Origin: Dimargaris cristalligena
Lineage: Eukaryota > Kickxellomycota > Dimargaritomycetes > Dimargaritales > Dimargaritaceae
Length of the DNA stretch: 64,000 bases
Direction: 5' to 3'
Assembly (NCBI GenBank): GCA_027576995.1
Contig: JANBQC010000039.1
Span: forward strand, 19,421 to 83,420
In this document: positions 47,344-59,460 of the stretch, in pieces
Layout of the letters: each line of letters starts with the position of its first letter
Position numbering within the stretch: the stretch's first letter is position 1
Translations under genes and position numbers: made by a program
The notes under the pieces: generated by a model
Database searches by the model: none
The model's input: the letters and a program-made list of their open reading frames with translations, nothing else
Told to the model about the DNA's origin: nothing

Positions 47344-48873
47344 TCATTTGGGCGGCAGGAATAGGTTGTTGGCAGTGGAGTCCGAGGCGGGATACTCGGA
47401 AGGGCCCAAGACGACAGTGGCTCCTGAAGCGTGAGACGGGTCAAGTACCAGTTCCGCCGGGGCGGCCAGTAAAGTGGACGGGGATAGTTCGGATAGACTG
47501 GCATCAGTAGGGAGTTGGATATAGCTATGGGTCCCATTCTTTGAGCCGGGAATAGGGATGGATGAAGTGTGGTCCAACAGCGACCTCATGCTGCTGTGGC
47601 TGCCCCTACCCTGGGCGTAACCGACCGCCATGGACGGGTGGGCGTTGCGGGGCAGAGGAGAAGTAGGAGGCGAGGATTTAGGGAGGATACCCGCATTGTC
47701 CAAGAAGGAGGCGGAGGTTGGGGTCATTCCCTCGGTCGTGTGCGCCAACAGAGCGGCCTCTTGGCTGGCCGGGGATAAAGCGTCCAGGGTCAGGGCACGC
47801 CGGCGGAACACAAACCACTGGGAGAATACAGTGAAGTCCTGCAGCACCGTACCGACGGAGCCGATGATGTAAGGGAGGGAGGCCAGGAGCAGCCCCGGGG
47901 GCGACACAAATGACTGCAGCATGATGGACGAGAAATAAAACAGGTTTCCGTTGAGGGCAAAGATAAACATGGATAGGGACAGGCCCTCGACTGAGCGGCG
48001 CCGGTGGTTCTTGAGAATTTGGGGCAGGCGAGACGTAATGTAGAAGCCGCAGCACACCCATGCAATAATCCGCCCGATGATGGGGGAGTCAGAAGAGGCG
48101 GAGGAGGGGTCAAGGAGCGAAAAGGCATCATTCGCACCCGAAGCAGCGGGGCCTTCGAAGAAGTCCTGGGCGGGTGGAGAGCTGACTAGAATCCACAGTC
48201 TGTAGATAACGAAAAGGCCGAGGGCGGCAGCCGTTACTCCCAGCATGCCCCGTGATATGCAGCCGCGGCGGCGACGGCGAGTCAGGTGGGAGGGGGGAGT
48301 TCCCGAGTGGTGGCGGTATGACGAGGAGGCCGAAGGGACGGTGGATAAGGCGGCCAGGGACTGGTAGGATACAGGGGCGGTAGGGTTATTGTAATTCGCG
48401 GCTAATAGGGCAGTGCCGGCCTGCGGCTGGCCATCCGGGGACGAAGAAGAAGGGGCAAGATGGTGGTGGTAGGAAGTATCGCTAAAGCCCATCGACCGCA
48501 ATAGTTGACTATCCCGCCGCTTCACCCACCAGCGGTAGTAAAAGAGTTGGAAGCATAGCATGGAGTCGAAGGTGCAGAAATAGATACCCAGGAACTTTTG
48601 GAAGGGGAGCTGGTTGGTGAGGAAACAGCCCAGCAAGTTACAAATGTCCCCCGATAGCCAAATGAGAATAAAGCTCAGACTGAGGGACTCGGTGTTGCCG
48701 CTGCGCCAGTTGAGGTAAATTTGTGGAGTGAGGGCGCAAAGCCAGCACACAATGGAAATACCACTGCAGAGTTGGGCGATTAGGCCAGTCCAGCTTTGGG
48801 AGCAAAAGCCTTCGACAAGAGTAGGAAAGTAGGCGGCAAGCGGGGCCAATAGCCCTGGAAGACAGGTCGACAT
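47344..48873 (-). CDS. PQ-loop membrane transporter, Ypq1/PQLC2 family (vacuolar basic amino acids)
   Basis: Single exon, 509 residues, seven-helix PQ-loop protein. The first PQ motif is at residues 50–51 within ALTPQIYLNWRSGNTESLSL; the second is at 284–285 within SRLPQILKNHRRRSVEGLSL. Each is followed by the usual Ser-Leu helix start. A long Ser/His/Arg-rich loop (about 125–205) separates the two triple-helix bundles, as in fungal Ypq proteins. In yeast, Ypq1–3 and Rtc2 export lysine, arginine or histidine across the vacuolar membrane. The C-terminal ~150 residues are disordered. A CTATATAAG on the minus strand at 49182–49190 may be the promoter TATA. Substrate is inferred from the family. 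Confidence 0.88.
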   Translation of the reverse strand: MSTCLPGLLAPLAAYFPTLVEGFCSQSWTGLIAQLCSGISIVCWLCALTPQIYLNWRSGNTESLSLSFILIWLSGDICNLLGCFLTNQLPFQKFLGIYFCTFDSMLCFQLFYYRWWVKRRDSQLLRSMGFSDTSYHHHLAPSSSSPDGQPQAGTALLAANYNNPTAPVSYQSLAALSTVPSASSSYRHHSGTPPSHLTRRRRRGCISRGMLGVTAAALGLFVIYRLWILVSSPPAQDFFEGPAASGANDAFSLLDPSSASSDSPIIGRIIAWVCCGFYITSRLPQILKNHRRRSVEGLSLSMFIFALNGNLFYFSSIMLQSFVSPPGLLLASLPYIIGSVGTVLQDFTVFSQWFVFRRRALTLDALSPASQEAALLAHTTEGMTPTSASFLDNAGILPKSSPPTSPLPRNAHPSMAVGYAQGRGSHSSMRSLLDHTSSIPIPGSKNGTHSYIQLPTDASLSELSPSTLLAAPAELVLDPSHASGATVVLGPSEYPASDSTANNLFLPPK

Positions 48874-49836
48874 TGTAAAAAAGATGGGTGGGATGTTTTA
48901 AAAGGGGTGAAGAAGGGTGAGGGAAAATAATTCGAGTAAGCGACGAAAAAATATGTTTTTTTCTCGGTAGCTTAATCAATAGGGCAGATAGGAAATGGTG
49001 GGGGCGAATAGTACAAAGAAAGAAAGGGGAGAAGAATAATTTAGGGAAGAAATGAAGAGACGAATAGCAATGATAGACCGTGGGTCTATTGTATGTGAGT
49101 GGGGGGGGCCAAGGTACAGACGGCGGGGTTTGGAGACAATAAGGGGCAAAGGAGAGGCTGAGAGGGCGGACGGCGGGTGGCTTATATAGGATATGCGATG
49201 TATATGGCCAATGTATGCTAAAGGCAGGCAGAGGAAAAGGAGGAGGAGGTGTGCATTAGGCGAATAAGGAAGCGCGGCTGGTCAGGGCCTACGGGATCGG
49301 GCACTATCCGCCAATAAGTGAGTGAATGGGTGAGACCAAAGGAACGATAAAGATCCAACGTGACTCCTTACGGACACTCCCTCCTTTTCTTATATCCTCT
49401 GCTATTTTCTTTTACTCCCTTGGGGAGAAGCATATAGCCTGTGAATGCCATATGCTAAACTATAGATACCGCCTTGTCTGATCATTGTTTGATAGCGGCT
49501 GGCGTTCACTGATGAAGATGAAACTCCGCCGTATATTCCAATGCCTATTCGGCTGTGTATATGCGGGAGAACGGTCACAGCAGAACCCAAACAGGCAACC
49601 GGCGCATTTACAGACCATATGCGCGCATACCACCTAGAGGTTGTATGTATGCATGCATATATCGCAAGGAAAATACCGCGATGGATCGATAGCGATGAAC
49701 CAACAACCCCTCTACCGGCATAGCTAATTCGGCCAATAGAGCCGTCTGCATACATGCCCCAGGGGATGAACAAAAATGGGGGGGCACATGACCCCCCCCT
49801 TTTCCAAGGCCACCTATAAGAAATGGCCCCTTAAAG

Positions 49837-49893
49837 CACACACACACACTCTCTCTCTCTCTCTCTCTCTCTCTCCCAGTCTCTCTCTCTCTC
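49837..49893. repeat. Compound (CA)n(CT)n microsatellite
   Basis: CA run followed by CT runs broken once by CCCAG. It resembles the pyrimidine-rich leader of a highly expressed gene as well as a simple repeat. Confidence 0.9.
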
Positions 49894-49915
49894 TTCCTGC
49901 ACGTCTGGTTCCAAG

Positions 49916-49918
49916 ATG
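49916..49918 (+). other. Possible start codon immediately followed by an intron
   Basis: CCAAGATG|GTAAGTCTG: a start codon in good context abutting a consensus donor, after a CT-rich leader. This is the layout of many fungal ribosomal-protein genes. I could not find a matching second exon downstream, so the gene is unproven. Confidence 0.25.
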
Positions 49919-52159
49919 GTAAGTCTGATTAGGCGTGTCCCCCACCGTCTTTAGGGGGGATATGGAGTCAGCGAATAGAGGAGAGATCCCGAGGCCGTGG
50001 CGATGAGTCTAGATAACCATCGCTCTTCCCTTTGGCTAAAGTTAAACAGATAGCGCGGTCGGAAATACCACCCGGCCACTTTCGGGAGCTTCGTCGCGCG
50101 TAGATGTGGGATAAACCATCTGCCGCCGTGTAGTGTTGGGGCGGCGCCCCGATCCATCGGTGCCTCCCTAAAGTATCCCGTCAATAATAAAAGGGGAAGA
50201 GGATACACTAGTCCGGGCATGCACAGTATACGAAAGAGTGCCCCTCCCTCTTGAACGTCCAGGACCCGCAGCCGTTCCCCTCTACAGGTACATATAAAAA
50301 TTGGTCGGCAGACTTTCGCTTATTGACTCAGACACTTACAACTTCCTCGAAATCCGAGAAAAAAATTCGGTGGGATCGCCGCCGTTGGAGACCCACCGTT
50401 TCATATGGACCTGTGACATTGTGTTTCCCTCCCGAACCGTTGTGCACTGTCCATCGGTCCTTTGTTTCACATCGTGCCGCTTTATTTTATCTGCTCGCCC
50501 ATCTAAGGACCCACCCATACACTAATAAGCTGCGTTATCTTCCTATTGGGCCTTTTCGGTTCCCCCAATTACGATTGTTATGGTTTTGCTGGCATGGCAA
50601 TCCCCCCAAAAATTACCCCGACCGTAATACTAATGTTTGGCCTCCCGTATAGCGATGCGATTATTAGGTCTAGATTTTTAAGGAGTCACCAACGAAATGA
50701 TACCCCATTATGAATAACTAGTGGCACGGACTAGTAGGTCGACGCACAGGGGTAGTGAATGGCCAAGTTCCACACACTTGGTATGTCAATATTAATCACT
50801 AAAAATTTAGAGGGTGGGATGACAACGTTTTTCTCACTCAATAACAATATTGCACCCAAAAAATCGGACGGAAATGAGGAGGGAGGGGATCGGTGATCGA
50901 TGGTGTGGAATAGGTAAGTGGACTGTGGGTGGACCTTTAATGCAGGAGGTTCGGGACGACTCTCTCTCTCTCTCTTTCTTCATCTCTGTCGCTCGTTTAG
51001 TCTCGGCCTATAGGGGAAGACTGTCGGACTAAATTAGTGCAGCCACCGGGTACCGGGATTCCGAGTATGGGATTCGATAAAAGGAAACCAGAAGAAGAAG
51101 AAGGGCATAACATCCTCTTCCTCACATGACTGACTTTCATCTCTTCCTCGTCCTTTTCAGCAAGACAATCGCCAGGAGACATCCCCCTCCCCCCTGCCCA
51201 GCCTGCCTTTTGGGCTATTGCTGCTCTTATTCTTAAGCTCCCCTCTCCAATAAAAAAGAAATTGTCACCGGGTCCCTCCACCAAAATCCGTAAAGAGAGA
51301 AGCACCCCACTCCTCCAATAATACTATATAACAAAGGAGCACCGGCGGTCGCCAATATCGGCAATGAAACTCGCACTATCGGCAATTTCCGAGCCAGCTG
51401 TCATTATTTCTTCATCATTTTCCTCCTTGCGGGCGCTATTTGGACAAATGCCAAAAACACAGGTTTGCCCAGGCACACGAGTGGCTAAACCTCCTGTGTA
51501 CACGTTTCTCCTTTAGTCAGATGACTCGGTCGTCCACTGAACTCCGACGGCCACTGCCTGTACCACGCAGCCCATAGGCGGGGAACAGCCGAGAAATAAG
51601 TGTATCAAATTACACTTCCGTAACATTGCCTCCGCCCATTTCTCAAGAGAATGGCATTAACATCCGTATAGATGGTGCCAACCACTATCAGATGAAACAC
51701 ACTGCACTAAACTAAGCTAACCTACACACAATCCCCACTCTACGCACATCCATTTTAGATTAAATTAATCAGGATTAAATATCCTCTAGAGGGTCAGACA
51801 GCTTACCACGGCCCTGCTTAAAATCGGATAGCAAGCCACCCAAATAAAGCCACCTTGTAAATTTATACATTCACTCTACTCCTCGCCACAATGCCATTTA
51901 CAGGGTCCGGGAGGGTATATGAATCATCCTTTATTCTTGTAAAAATGGCCTGCTGAAACAGGGGGAAGTAGTGGTAATGGCGACCTGAACCACATCAGAC
52001 CCTATAACTATTGGTACCGCTTAGACAGGCGCCGGGATAAGGAGGACGCCAGCGACGGGAAGGAGCGTGCAATAGTGAACATGCCTGGGGGACTATGCTT
52101 GAATCAATCTCTATTCAAACATCCCCTCTCTCACTTTCTCTTCTAGGTTTCCACTGGTA

Positions 52160-55100
52160 TTACAACATCTTCTCGTGACTGTAGCCGCGGGCAATCCCAC
52201 GCCGGCCATCGGTAGCCAGTTCCACCTCGGTCTCACCCAGCTTCTGTTCCAATCCTTGGAAGGAGCGCTGGAGTAGATACTCGGCCCCCGCACTACCCAA
52301 TACTGTAGAAACATCGGTCGCCTTGTTCCGTATCGTGAGATCACGGGCCTGATCAGTCAACGTATCTTCGGAGTTTGCATGTTCTGGGTTCAAATAGGGA
52401 GATAGAAGATGAAGGTTAATGTCAGTGTGTCATCCCAATAATAGTATAGTTGCGATGGAACAGTCAAATGGAAGATAGATGGCTAGATATAGACACACAC
52501 ATATATATACCCATGAGCACAAACGGAGGGCATTGGGGAAGAATGTGGGTGTAGTAGGCCTTTACAATTTGCTGGGGAATTCCGGAATGCCCCGGATTTA
52601 GCCATTGGCCTCCCTCCGTAAATAGCTTACCTAGCTGCACGGGATGATACCGCCGATTGTACTTGAATTTCCCCGTCACCAGTGAGAAATGGGGGCGATC
52701 CACGTCCTCGTCGCTATCGTCACTAGCAGCATTGGATTTCTTGGCGGTAGTTTCCAGAGCCCCTGCGGATGGGCCGGAGCTACTACCCTGGTCAGCGCTG
52801 GACTCTTCGGATTCTATACAGTCAGCCATTGCACGGGAAGTGATATTCTGATTAGGATGATTTCTTTCTCTCCGTCGGAGGCATTATAATTTAATAAGGT
52901 ATCCGTCTGAAGCCGGATTTGGCCATAGTGTCCGTCCACCATTCTCGCTCTCCCTCTACTTTTAGTCTTATCTAAATAAATCCGGAGCCGACTATCCATC
53001 AACTCCCTTAATATAAAAATAAACTTACCATGCAGCAGCTGGTTGAAGTCGGTAATGTACGCACCCGTCCACTCTAGGTCGCTGTAATGCCAAATACAAT
53101 TGATTCCGAACAATATTAGTTACGCTCGTAAGATTACCCCCATACTTACCTCCTCCTCCTTGTCCCCCATACGCAAACGAGTATGAAGAAGGACGGAATC
53201 CTAATCATCCCCCAATAATAATAATAATAATAACAGTAACAATAAGCAATAGGTCCTCCTCCACACCCACATCCGCATGTGACCCTAAACACCATCAGGG
53301 TTGGACTGGTGGAATACCAGTCGCCCCAACTTACCTTTTGAGCGACAGTTCCAATTCATAAGGCGTTACAATGGGGCGGTAGAACTCCTTAGAGTCAATC
53401 AAGCTATTTTCGGGGCAAGCCACCAGTACAAAGACGTCAATTTCCATGAAATTGGCCATTTTGGCCACATTGATTTTACCCATCACGAACTGGTAGTATT
53501 TTTTGCCCGCCTGCCGTAGAATGGACTTGAGGTGTTGGATGACCTTCATATAGGAGGCTAGTCCGGGGAAAAAAGAATAGGCATAGTAAGACAGCTCGAC
53601 TCGTTAGGCATGGTGATAGTGGATATCGCTGATTTATCATAGGTACGGCATCCATTAAGTCTAAGCAGCCTGGACAATCATATAAAATGAAAAGTGCGAA
53701 TGGTACTTACCCACACCGAGAGTTCCGGCCACAATGCCGACAACGTCGGAGTCCTTGGCTTTCTGTAGCATAAAGTATCTTATCCACCCCCCAAAAAATA
53801 AGTCATACGCAAAAACAAAGGTAGTAATAAACAAAAGCATACCATCAAATTATTAGTAACCCTGATCAGTGAATTATTCTCACAGTGCGATAGTATATTG
53901 GTAAAGCCGATATATAACGTAACTGGTTTTTGCAGGTACGGACATTACTTACCTCTTCATCAGACTCTTGCTGCTCTTGACTGTCAGTTCCTGACCCAAC
54001 CCCGACTGAGGGTCAAAATGGAAAGCCTAGAAAATAAATATAAACGCAGGGCATTTCGCCGAAATGAAATGGGGGGGGGAGGGTGCCAACGTTAGTTGCC
54101 CATTGTTAAATAATTATAATATTCTACTAGATGAGCGCGGTAGATAAAATACACTTCGTGGTTACAATAGTTTGGACCGAGTCACTGAGGAAGGTCTAAG
54201 ATCAAGGTGGCCCCAATAATACAGCGGGTGGTGACTTACCGGACATTGGTTGTGAGTGAGGATAATATTCGATAGGGCGGGCGACTCTGACCCAATATAA
54301 AACAGGCTATAGTCCGTAATCGAAGTACCCGGTAAGAGAGTATAGCTCCGACCACGCTGGGTGGTTGTCCCTTTTTCACCTTCGCTTCGCACTGGCTTCG
54401 TTTTGCAGCAAGGGGTTTCTTCCGCTGGAACTGGTGACGACTCCCGCAATGATTGGGTTGGTGGAGCTGGTTCACCATCCACGGCGGACTCATGAGACTC
54501 CCCGTATTGCTGACAGCTGTTACCAGCAGGACCGGACCCACAACAGGGCGTGCTACTCAGGTTCGTGGGTGGGGCGGTTTGAATATCCAGGAATTCAGTA
54601 GGTATTTCCGATAATACCAGCTTGGAATATCCATACTGCTCCGTTAGCTTGGCCAGGAATTGATCTGGGATTAGGAGGATGTCAGTAAGGGAGGTGGGAA
54701 GATAACCCTCGGGGTATAGTTAGAGGGGGTGCGTATAGAGGGTAGGGCAGGGATACTGCAATATCTAATCCTACTAAAGATTGACCAATTGGGTCGTATG
54801 GACAACATCTACCATCTAGCCTCTTAGGGATGCTATCGTTTCGGGCATACCTTTGCAGTGGTGATAAGCTACGTCGTAGAGAATCAGGACCGGCCGGTCA
54901 GAGGCTGGGTCAAAAAACTGGCGGAACTTTTCCGCTAGTTGGTTCATACCCACTGAGGGTTTGCCAAAAACGTAGAGTACGGGAATACGGGATGGCCTAT
55001 AGAGACGAAATGGTTAGCAATGGGTAAATCATATAGAGAAAATCACCCGAAAATACAGAGCTGGTTAGGTTAATTAAATGTCGAATAAAATCTCATCGTC

Positions 55101-56069
55101 CGTTGCGCAACTGGGGCTGCGAAGTACACATGATGAGCACTATGGCCGCACTCACGCATCTCCGTATATGACAGTAGGCATTTGGAGGGACTATAACAAA
55201 TCATTCATTTAGAGACAAACTAAACTAGCAACAACTACGCTATAGAATCGAGCATACTATTCGGATGTTTAACTTACGCGCTAAGACAGGAATGGCCATA
55301 GTGAACAATCAAATCGGCGCCGACATGCTCAGCCGCAATTTCGTCGATACAGCAACTATTGTCCGGGAAAACAGAGTAATTACAAATAAAAGCGCATCAA
55401 TAATAACCATGAGGGGGAAAAGTTAGTTAAGACATGCCTATATCTAACGCCCGAGCTACATTGGCTGAGATGCTATAGCGATTAAGGGGCCTGTGCGAAG
55501 CAATATTGGTTAGTGGTATTTGATTGAAAATAGAAGAGTATCGTATTCTTACCTGCCATAAGACGTATCGGCCAGAATAAAGATTTCGGCATCGGTATGT
55601 TTGGCTAGTTCGGCGTAAATAAAAGTTGAGTCGCTCAGCATCAGATCGGGGAATTGCAAAGCCACCTACGAGAGTCGAAGATTAAACGAGAAGGAAACAA
55701 TAAGAATGATCAAAGTCGAGACATACGATATTGCCCCTAGATTAGTATTACAGTGGTAATTAGCCCTAGTTATCGCATCGATGGGATTGTAAAAGTATAG
55801 GATTGCTATAGTTTCCCCGGCAGTATCTTCTTTTCATATATATTTATTCCAGTATATAGTGCAGCAATTCCTATGCGATTTTGCTGTTGTACTCTTACCC
55901 GCTGGTAGTTGTGGCACCGGATCGCCGCAATGGTTCGGTCGAGTTCGTAGAAATCGTAGTACTGGGCGTGCGAATCGGCTAGTTTACGAGCGGGCTCGGT
56001 GACTTGGCGCTCGATGGCGTCAACCCCGCTGCTTTCCATGGGGGCTGCTGTGGTCGGTTCGCTGGCCAT
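52160..56069 (-). CDS. DPH2: Diphthamide biosynthesis protein 2
   Basis: Dph2 with Dph1 forms the radical-SAM-like Fe-S enzyme that starts diphthamide synthesis on elongation factor 2. Eleven exons on the minus strand: 56069–55899, 55665–55553, 55355–55278, 54996–54851, 54664–54240, 54026–53953, 53778–53711, 53557–53335, 53081–53029, 52813–52631, 52383–52160; every junction has GT–AG and phase closes, giving 585 residues. Markers in order: [146 protein letters not shown]. Cysteines in SCC, HSC and ACPENS are the conserved cluster region. Exon 5 carries a ~60-residue Ser/Pro/Cys-rich insert. Exon density is far higher than in neighbouring genes. Confidence 0.93.
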
Positions 56070-56835
56070 TAGTAACTAGTGGAAGAGGTGGTGGTGGCTG
56101 TTGGAATTGTAGTAGGTTGTAGGGTTCGCGAATGAACGGCCAATGGGAAGAGGGGTAGTGGATATATAGCAAATGAGAGCTTCTATCTTAATATGGCACG
56201 GGTAACACTTTCAGTGATAATAAGTTTAAAGCGTAATGACCAAGGTTGACTGGAATGGACGGTGCTTTGGTACCCAGTTCTCGGGGGAATTAGGTCAATA
56301 TGGCGCTGATTCCTCAAATACCGCCAGCAGCCTAGCAAAAAAAAACTTAATTATGGCTAAGTGACTTCAGTTGTAGTAATTCCAAATCTGAGAAATAAAT
56401 TGTACCACCACGGGGAATATAATATACGCCAAGTCAATTTTGGTGAGAGTTAGAGGCAAGGGTGTTCTCCAAATGGCTGGAGGGCGACCATTTGGGAGGA
56501 GCAGTTATGCGCTTGAGCCCCGTTGTATAAGCGGAGCCCTCTCCAAACCCCTGTTCCTTCTACCCTAGTGTACTCTGGTGAGACGCTCTACGTGGCAGTA
56601 CCACCGCCTGAGAGCGATAAGACCCGATGCCTCCTGCCTCGACAGGGTATGGGCCCAGCTCACTACTTCCATGGTTTTCAAGGCCCTTTCTCCAGTTTAC
56701 TTACCTCCCCCTCTGTTCACTTCTCCTTCTTTGTACCTCTATATTTAGTGAATGACCCCGGTCTATAATACCCCCATTCATTCAGCCTTACAACGAGCCC
56801 AACAAAGCATTCGCCCGACCCTACTATCCCCCACT
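56070..56835. other. Divergent promoter region of DPH2 and the Vma12-like gene
   Basis: Shared upstream region. The plus-strand frame at 56752–56835 continues in frame into the Vma12-like gene and could be an N-terminal extension. Nothing else is clear. Confidence 0.4.
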
Positions 56836-58227
56836 ATGGTCCAACTAGGCATCAGTCCAACCATGGCCGCGGTTATCGCCCAAGCCTACGACCAGCTTGA
56901 GCTCAACTCTAAATTACGGAACCAGCTTGAGCCGTATCGCCCCAACCCTACTGGGACGTCCGAAGCCGATTCAACTCCACAGGCTATTTCCTTCGACCTA
57001 CTGCGTGAGGCTCTGGTCGTGGTTAATGCCGAGCTGCCTCCGCCAGAACGTAAGTGTCCATGCATCGGGCGTTCTGCTCTGCTCGGTATTGGCTGTACTA
57101 ATTTGCCCAATGACTCGGCTCCGCTTTTTGTACAGCCCATGTAGCTTCGTATACAACTACCCGTTTATCTATACCTTCGGAGGTGGAAGTCAGCCTATAT
57201 ATCTCCATATTCATCTTCAAAAACACGCGTACCGCATTTAATTTTATTTTTGCTAGTTATTTCCATTATTCACGCATCGTATGTTTATTCTTCTAAACAC
57301 AGGCCGGCGGCTGGTGAATGTTCTGCGGGGCACCTCAGTATACATTGCTCCCAAAGCCACGCCTAAGCGGGTAAGCGATATACATATATGTATTTATATC
57401 GGTTGAAAGTAGTGGCAATGCTAGACCTTTTTAACCATGTAAGGGGCCTACATCTATACAGGTCTTATGCATCGGACAGATGTCCGGGGGCGATGACCCC
57501 CTCCTGAAAACCACACCAGCCCTCTCATATATATCTACATTTCCTGCTTTACACAACCCCCACTCCTCCTACCCCGCTACTACTAGAGCCCCGAATTTGT
57601 GGCCCACCTAGAAAGTATCCGGGCCGAGATTGCCCAAAAAGACTACCTTCGTATGGTCAACGGTGTCTCCATCAATGAAAAGAATCGGGTTGGTTCAAGC
57701 GTAGCCCAGGAATTAAAAACCGTCAACCAAAATCTGATGGTGATTTTTAATATCTTATTTTCAATGGTGGCTGTCTACGCCTGCATTTACTATACGGCGC
57801 GGACAATGACGGACGACATGGGATTGGTACGTTGTTGTTGGACTTGGGATTCATGCCGAGCTGAAAACCCCGACTGAATAATATGTATTGCCAAACGAAT
57901 GGGTGCCCTTAGAATATGGGATATATTGTATCGCTTGATTATCAGTTACCGAGAGTCTTTTGACAATATTTTATATTATATTGATAGCTATACGTTGGAG
58001 GCAAATATTTGATTTTTTTTTACTAAGTGTATTCTGTAACCTAGGGAATATCTAATCAATTTTATTACTATTCTTATTGCTATCGTGTTTGATGAAACTA
58101 GAGGGTCCTGTTTGGACTGTCGTTCAGTTTCCTAGTTGGGGCTGCCGAGGCATGGCTGTACACCAGCAAAATGCATTCGGTGGAACTGGCCGATCAAAAA
58201 CGAGGTAAACACGAGCTATTCAATTAA
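56836..58227 (+). CDS. V-ATPase assembly factor, Vma12/TMEM199-like
   Basis: ER-resident factor needed to assemble the membrane sector of the vacuolar proton pump. Exons 56836–57049, 57303–57370, 57587–57826 and 58102–58227 keep phase (1, 0, 0) and encode 215 residues, the length of yeast Vma12. Exon 2 gives RRLVNVLRGTSVYIAPKATP, exon 3 the diagnostic SPEFVAHLESIRAEIAQKDY, then RMVNGVSI and the first membrane helix (LMVIFNILFSMVAVYACIYY). Exon 4 supplies the second helix (VLFGLSFSFLVGAAEAWLYT) and a basic tail. An in-frame upstream ATG at 56752 would add 28 residues. The GTACGT donor of exon 3 is weaker than the rest. A GTAAAC near 58204 could lead to a further short exon. Confidence 0.82.
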
Positions 58228-59328
58228 CGCAACTTTCTCGAACCCCAATCGCCATGAGGTCAACCTATTTTTTTTGTATACTTTATGTGAGATATATATA
58301 TATATTTCTTTCGGATTCCGGCGGCGGGGGTTTTTTTTAAAAAATTATGGTTATTAAAGAAATATGTCTTGCCGTCTAGATATAAGATGTTTTTGACTTG
58401 GGTTGGTCCATTCTATAGTCCAATTATTTACTCCATAAGTGAAGGAACCACTACTTCCCCTCGGCCTGAATATAGTTAAAATCCGAATTCAATTAATGGG
58501 AAACTACAGGTGAGTTTAACTATCCAAATAGGTTGCATAGATGGGTAAGAGAGTGATGCTGGCACAAGTCATGGCGAATAACCTCGCCTTTCTTCCCTTA
58601 TCACGACCATGTATTCAAATAGCAGGCCCCGGTAGTACCAAACTAATTCACTGGCCTGAATGGTTTTGCCGGCCATTATCCAATACCCGATTTTATATCT
58701 GAGAAAACTTGCTGCATCGATTGGTATCTGTGCACAAACCGATGACAATGCCACTGAATATGGCTGGCAGAAGTAAATACGTGCTGGAGTTGGTTGTCTA
58801 TATTGTAGCCACTTAAAAAAGGCTAATTTTACCTGTTTAAATTCAAACAAAACTAACATTACTAATATAGGAGTAACAGAAAATCTGGTGATATTACATT
58901 AGTTGACTGGCGCTTTGGCGTGGTCTAGAGGCGTTATTCCCGGTAGGTATATATAGGCATATGCCATCGATTTATATGTTTCTGAACCATGTATAAGTGG
59001 AGCTTCCTCCCCAATTAGATAGAACTTTGAACTGGGGGGAATTAGCAAAATAAATAAAGTATCCTCCCTATTCTGAGGATCCTTGCCATCGTGTTCTATA
59101 GAGAAACGTCAAGGGAATGGGTGTGGCAGGCTATACTCCTCACCAGGAATAACACGTGTAGACCACATTCAAATACTGGTCAACAAATATAATATAATAG
59201 ATTCATAGGATGAGGAAGTTGGGTTGGAATGTGTGATCAAGAAACAATAGTGTTGTGAATAAATCGGGTTAAACAAATAAGGCATGCGATAGATAGAAAA
59301 TGGGACGCCAATTTGCTGCATATGGCAG

Positions 59329-59460
59329 AAGTTCATCCAGGCTGTATAACGAATAATCCATTTGATGAGGTAAATATTACTGGTCAAAAGTTATTCTCCC
59401 ACATATTATCCCATTCACATATTGTGTAAAATCTTATACAGTTGGGTTGAAGTTCACCCA
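59329..59460 (+). mobile_element. MITE-like element, copy e
   Basis: Best-preserved copy. Left end AGTTCATCCAGGCTGTATAA and right end, reverse-complemented, ACTTCAACCCAACTGTATAA, form an imperfect 20-bp terminal inverted repeat. The interior contains AATCCATTTGATGAGGTAAA and TACTGGTCAAAAG. Confidence 0.65.

Larger units (their letters stand above)
48874..52159. other. Long spacer with microsatellite leader and orphan start exon
   Basis: 48874–49400 is the promoter side of the PQ-loop gene. A CT-rich leader at 49849–49900 is followed by ATG|GTAAGT at 49916. Other CT tracts lie at 50961–50983. A frame at 50251–50652 is basic but has no domain. 51300–52150 shows nothing. Confidence 0.35.

Noticed and set aside
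59169..59387. Minus-strand frames shared by MITE copies (reading like LTS-IYLI-WI-RYTAWLN)
   Set aside because: The similarity follows from the repeat sequence itself; other copies have stops in this frame and the element is too short to code.
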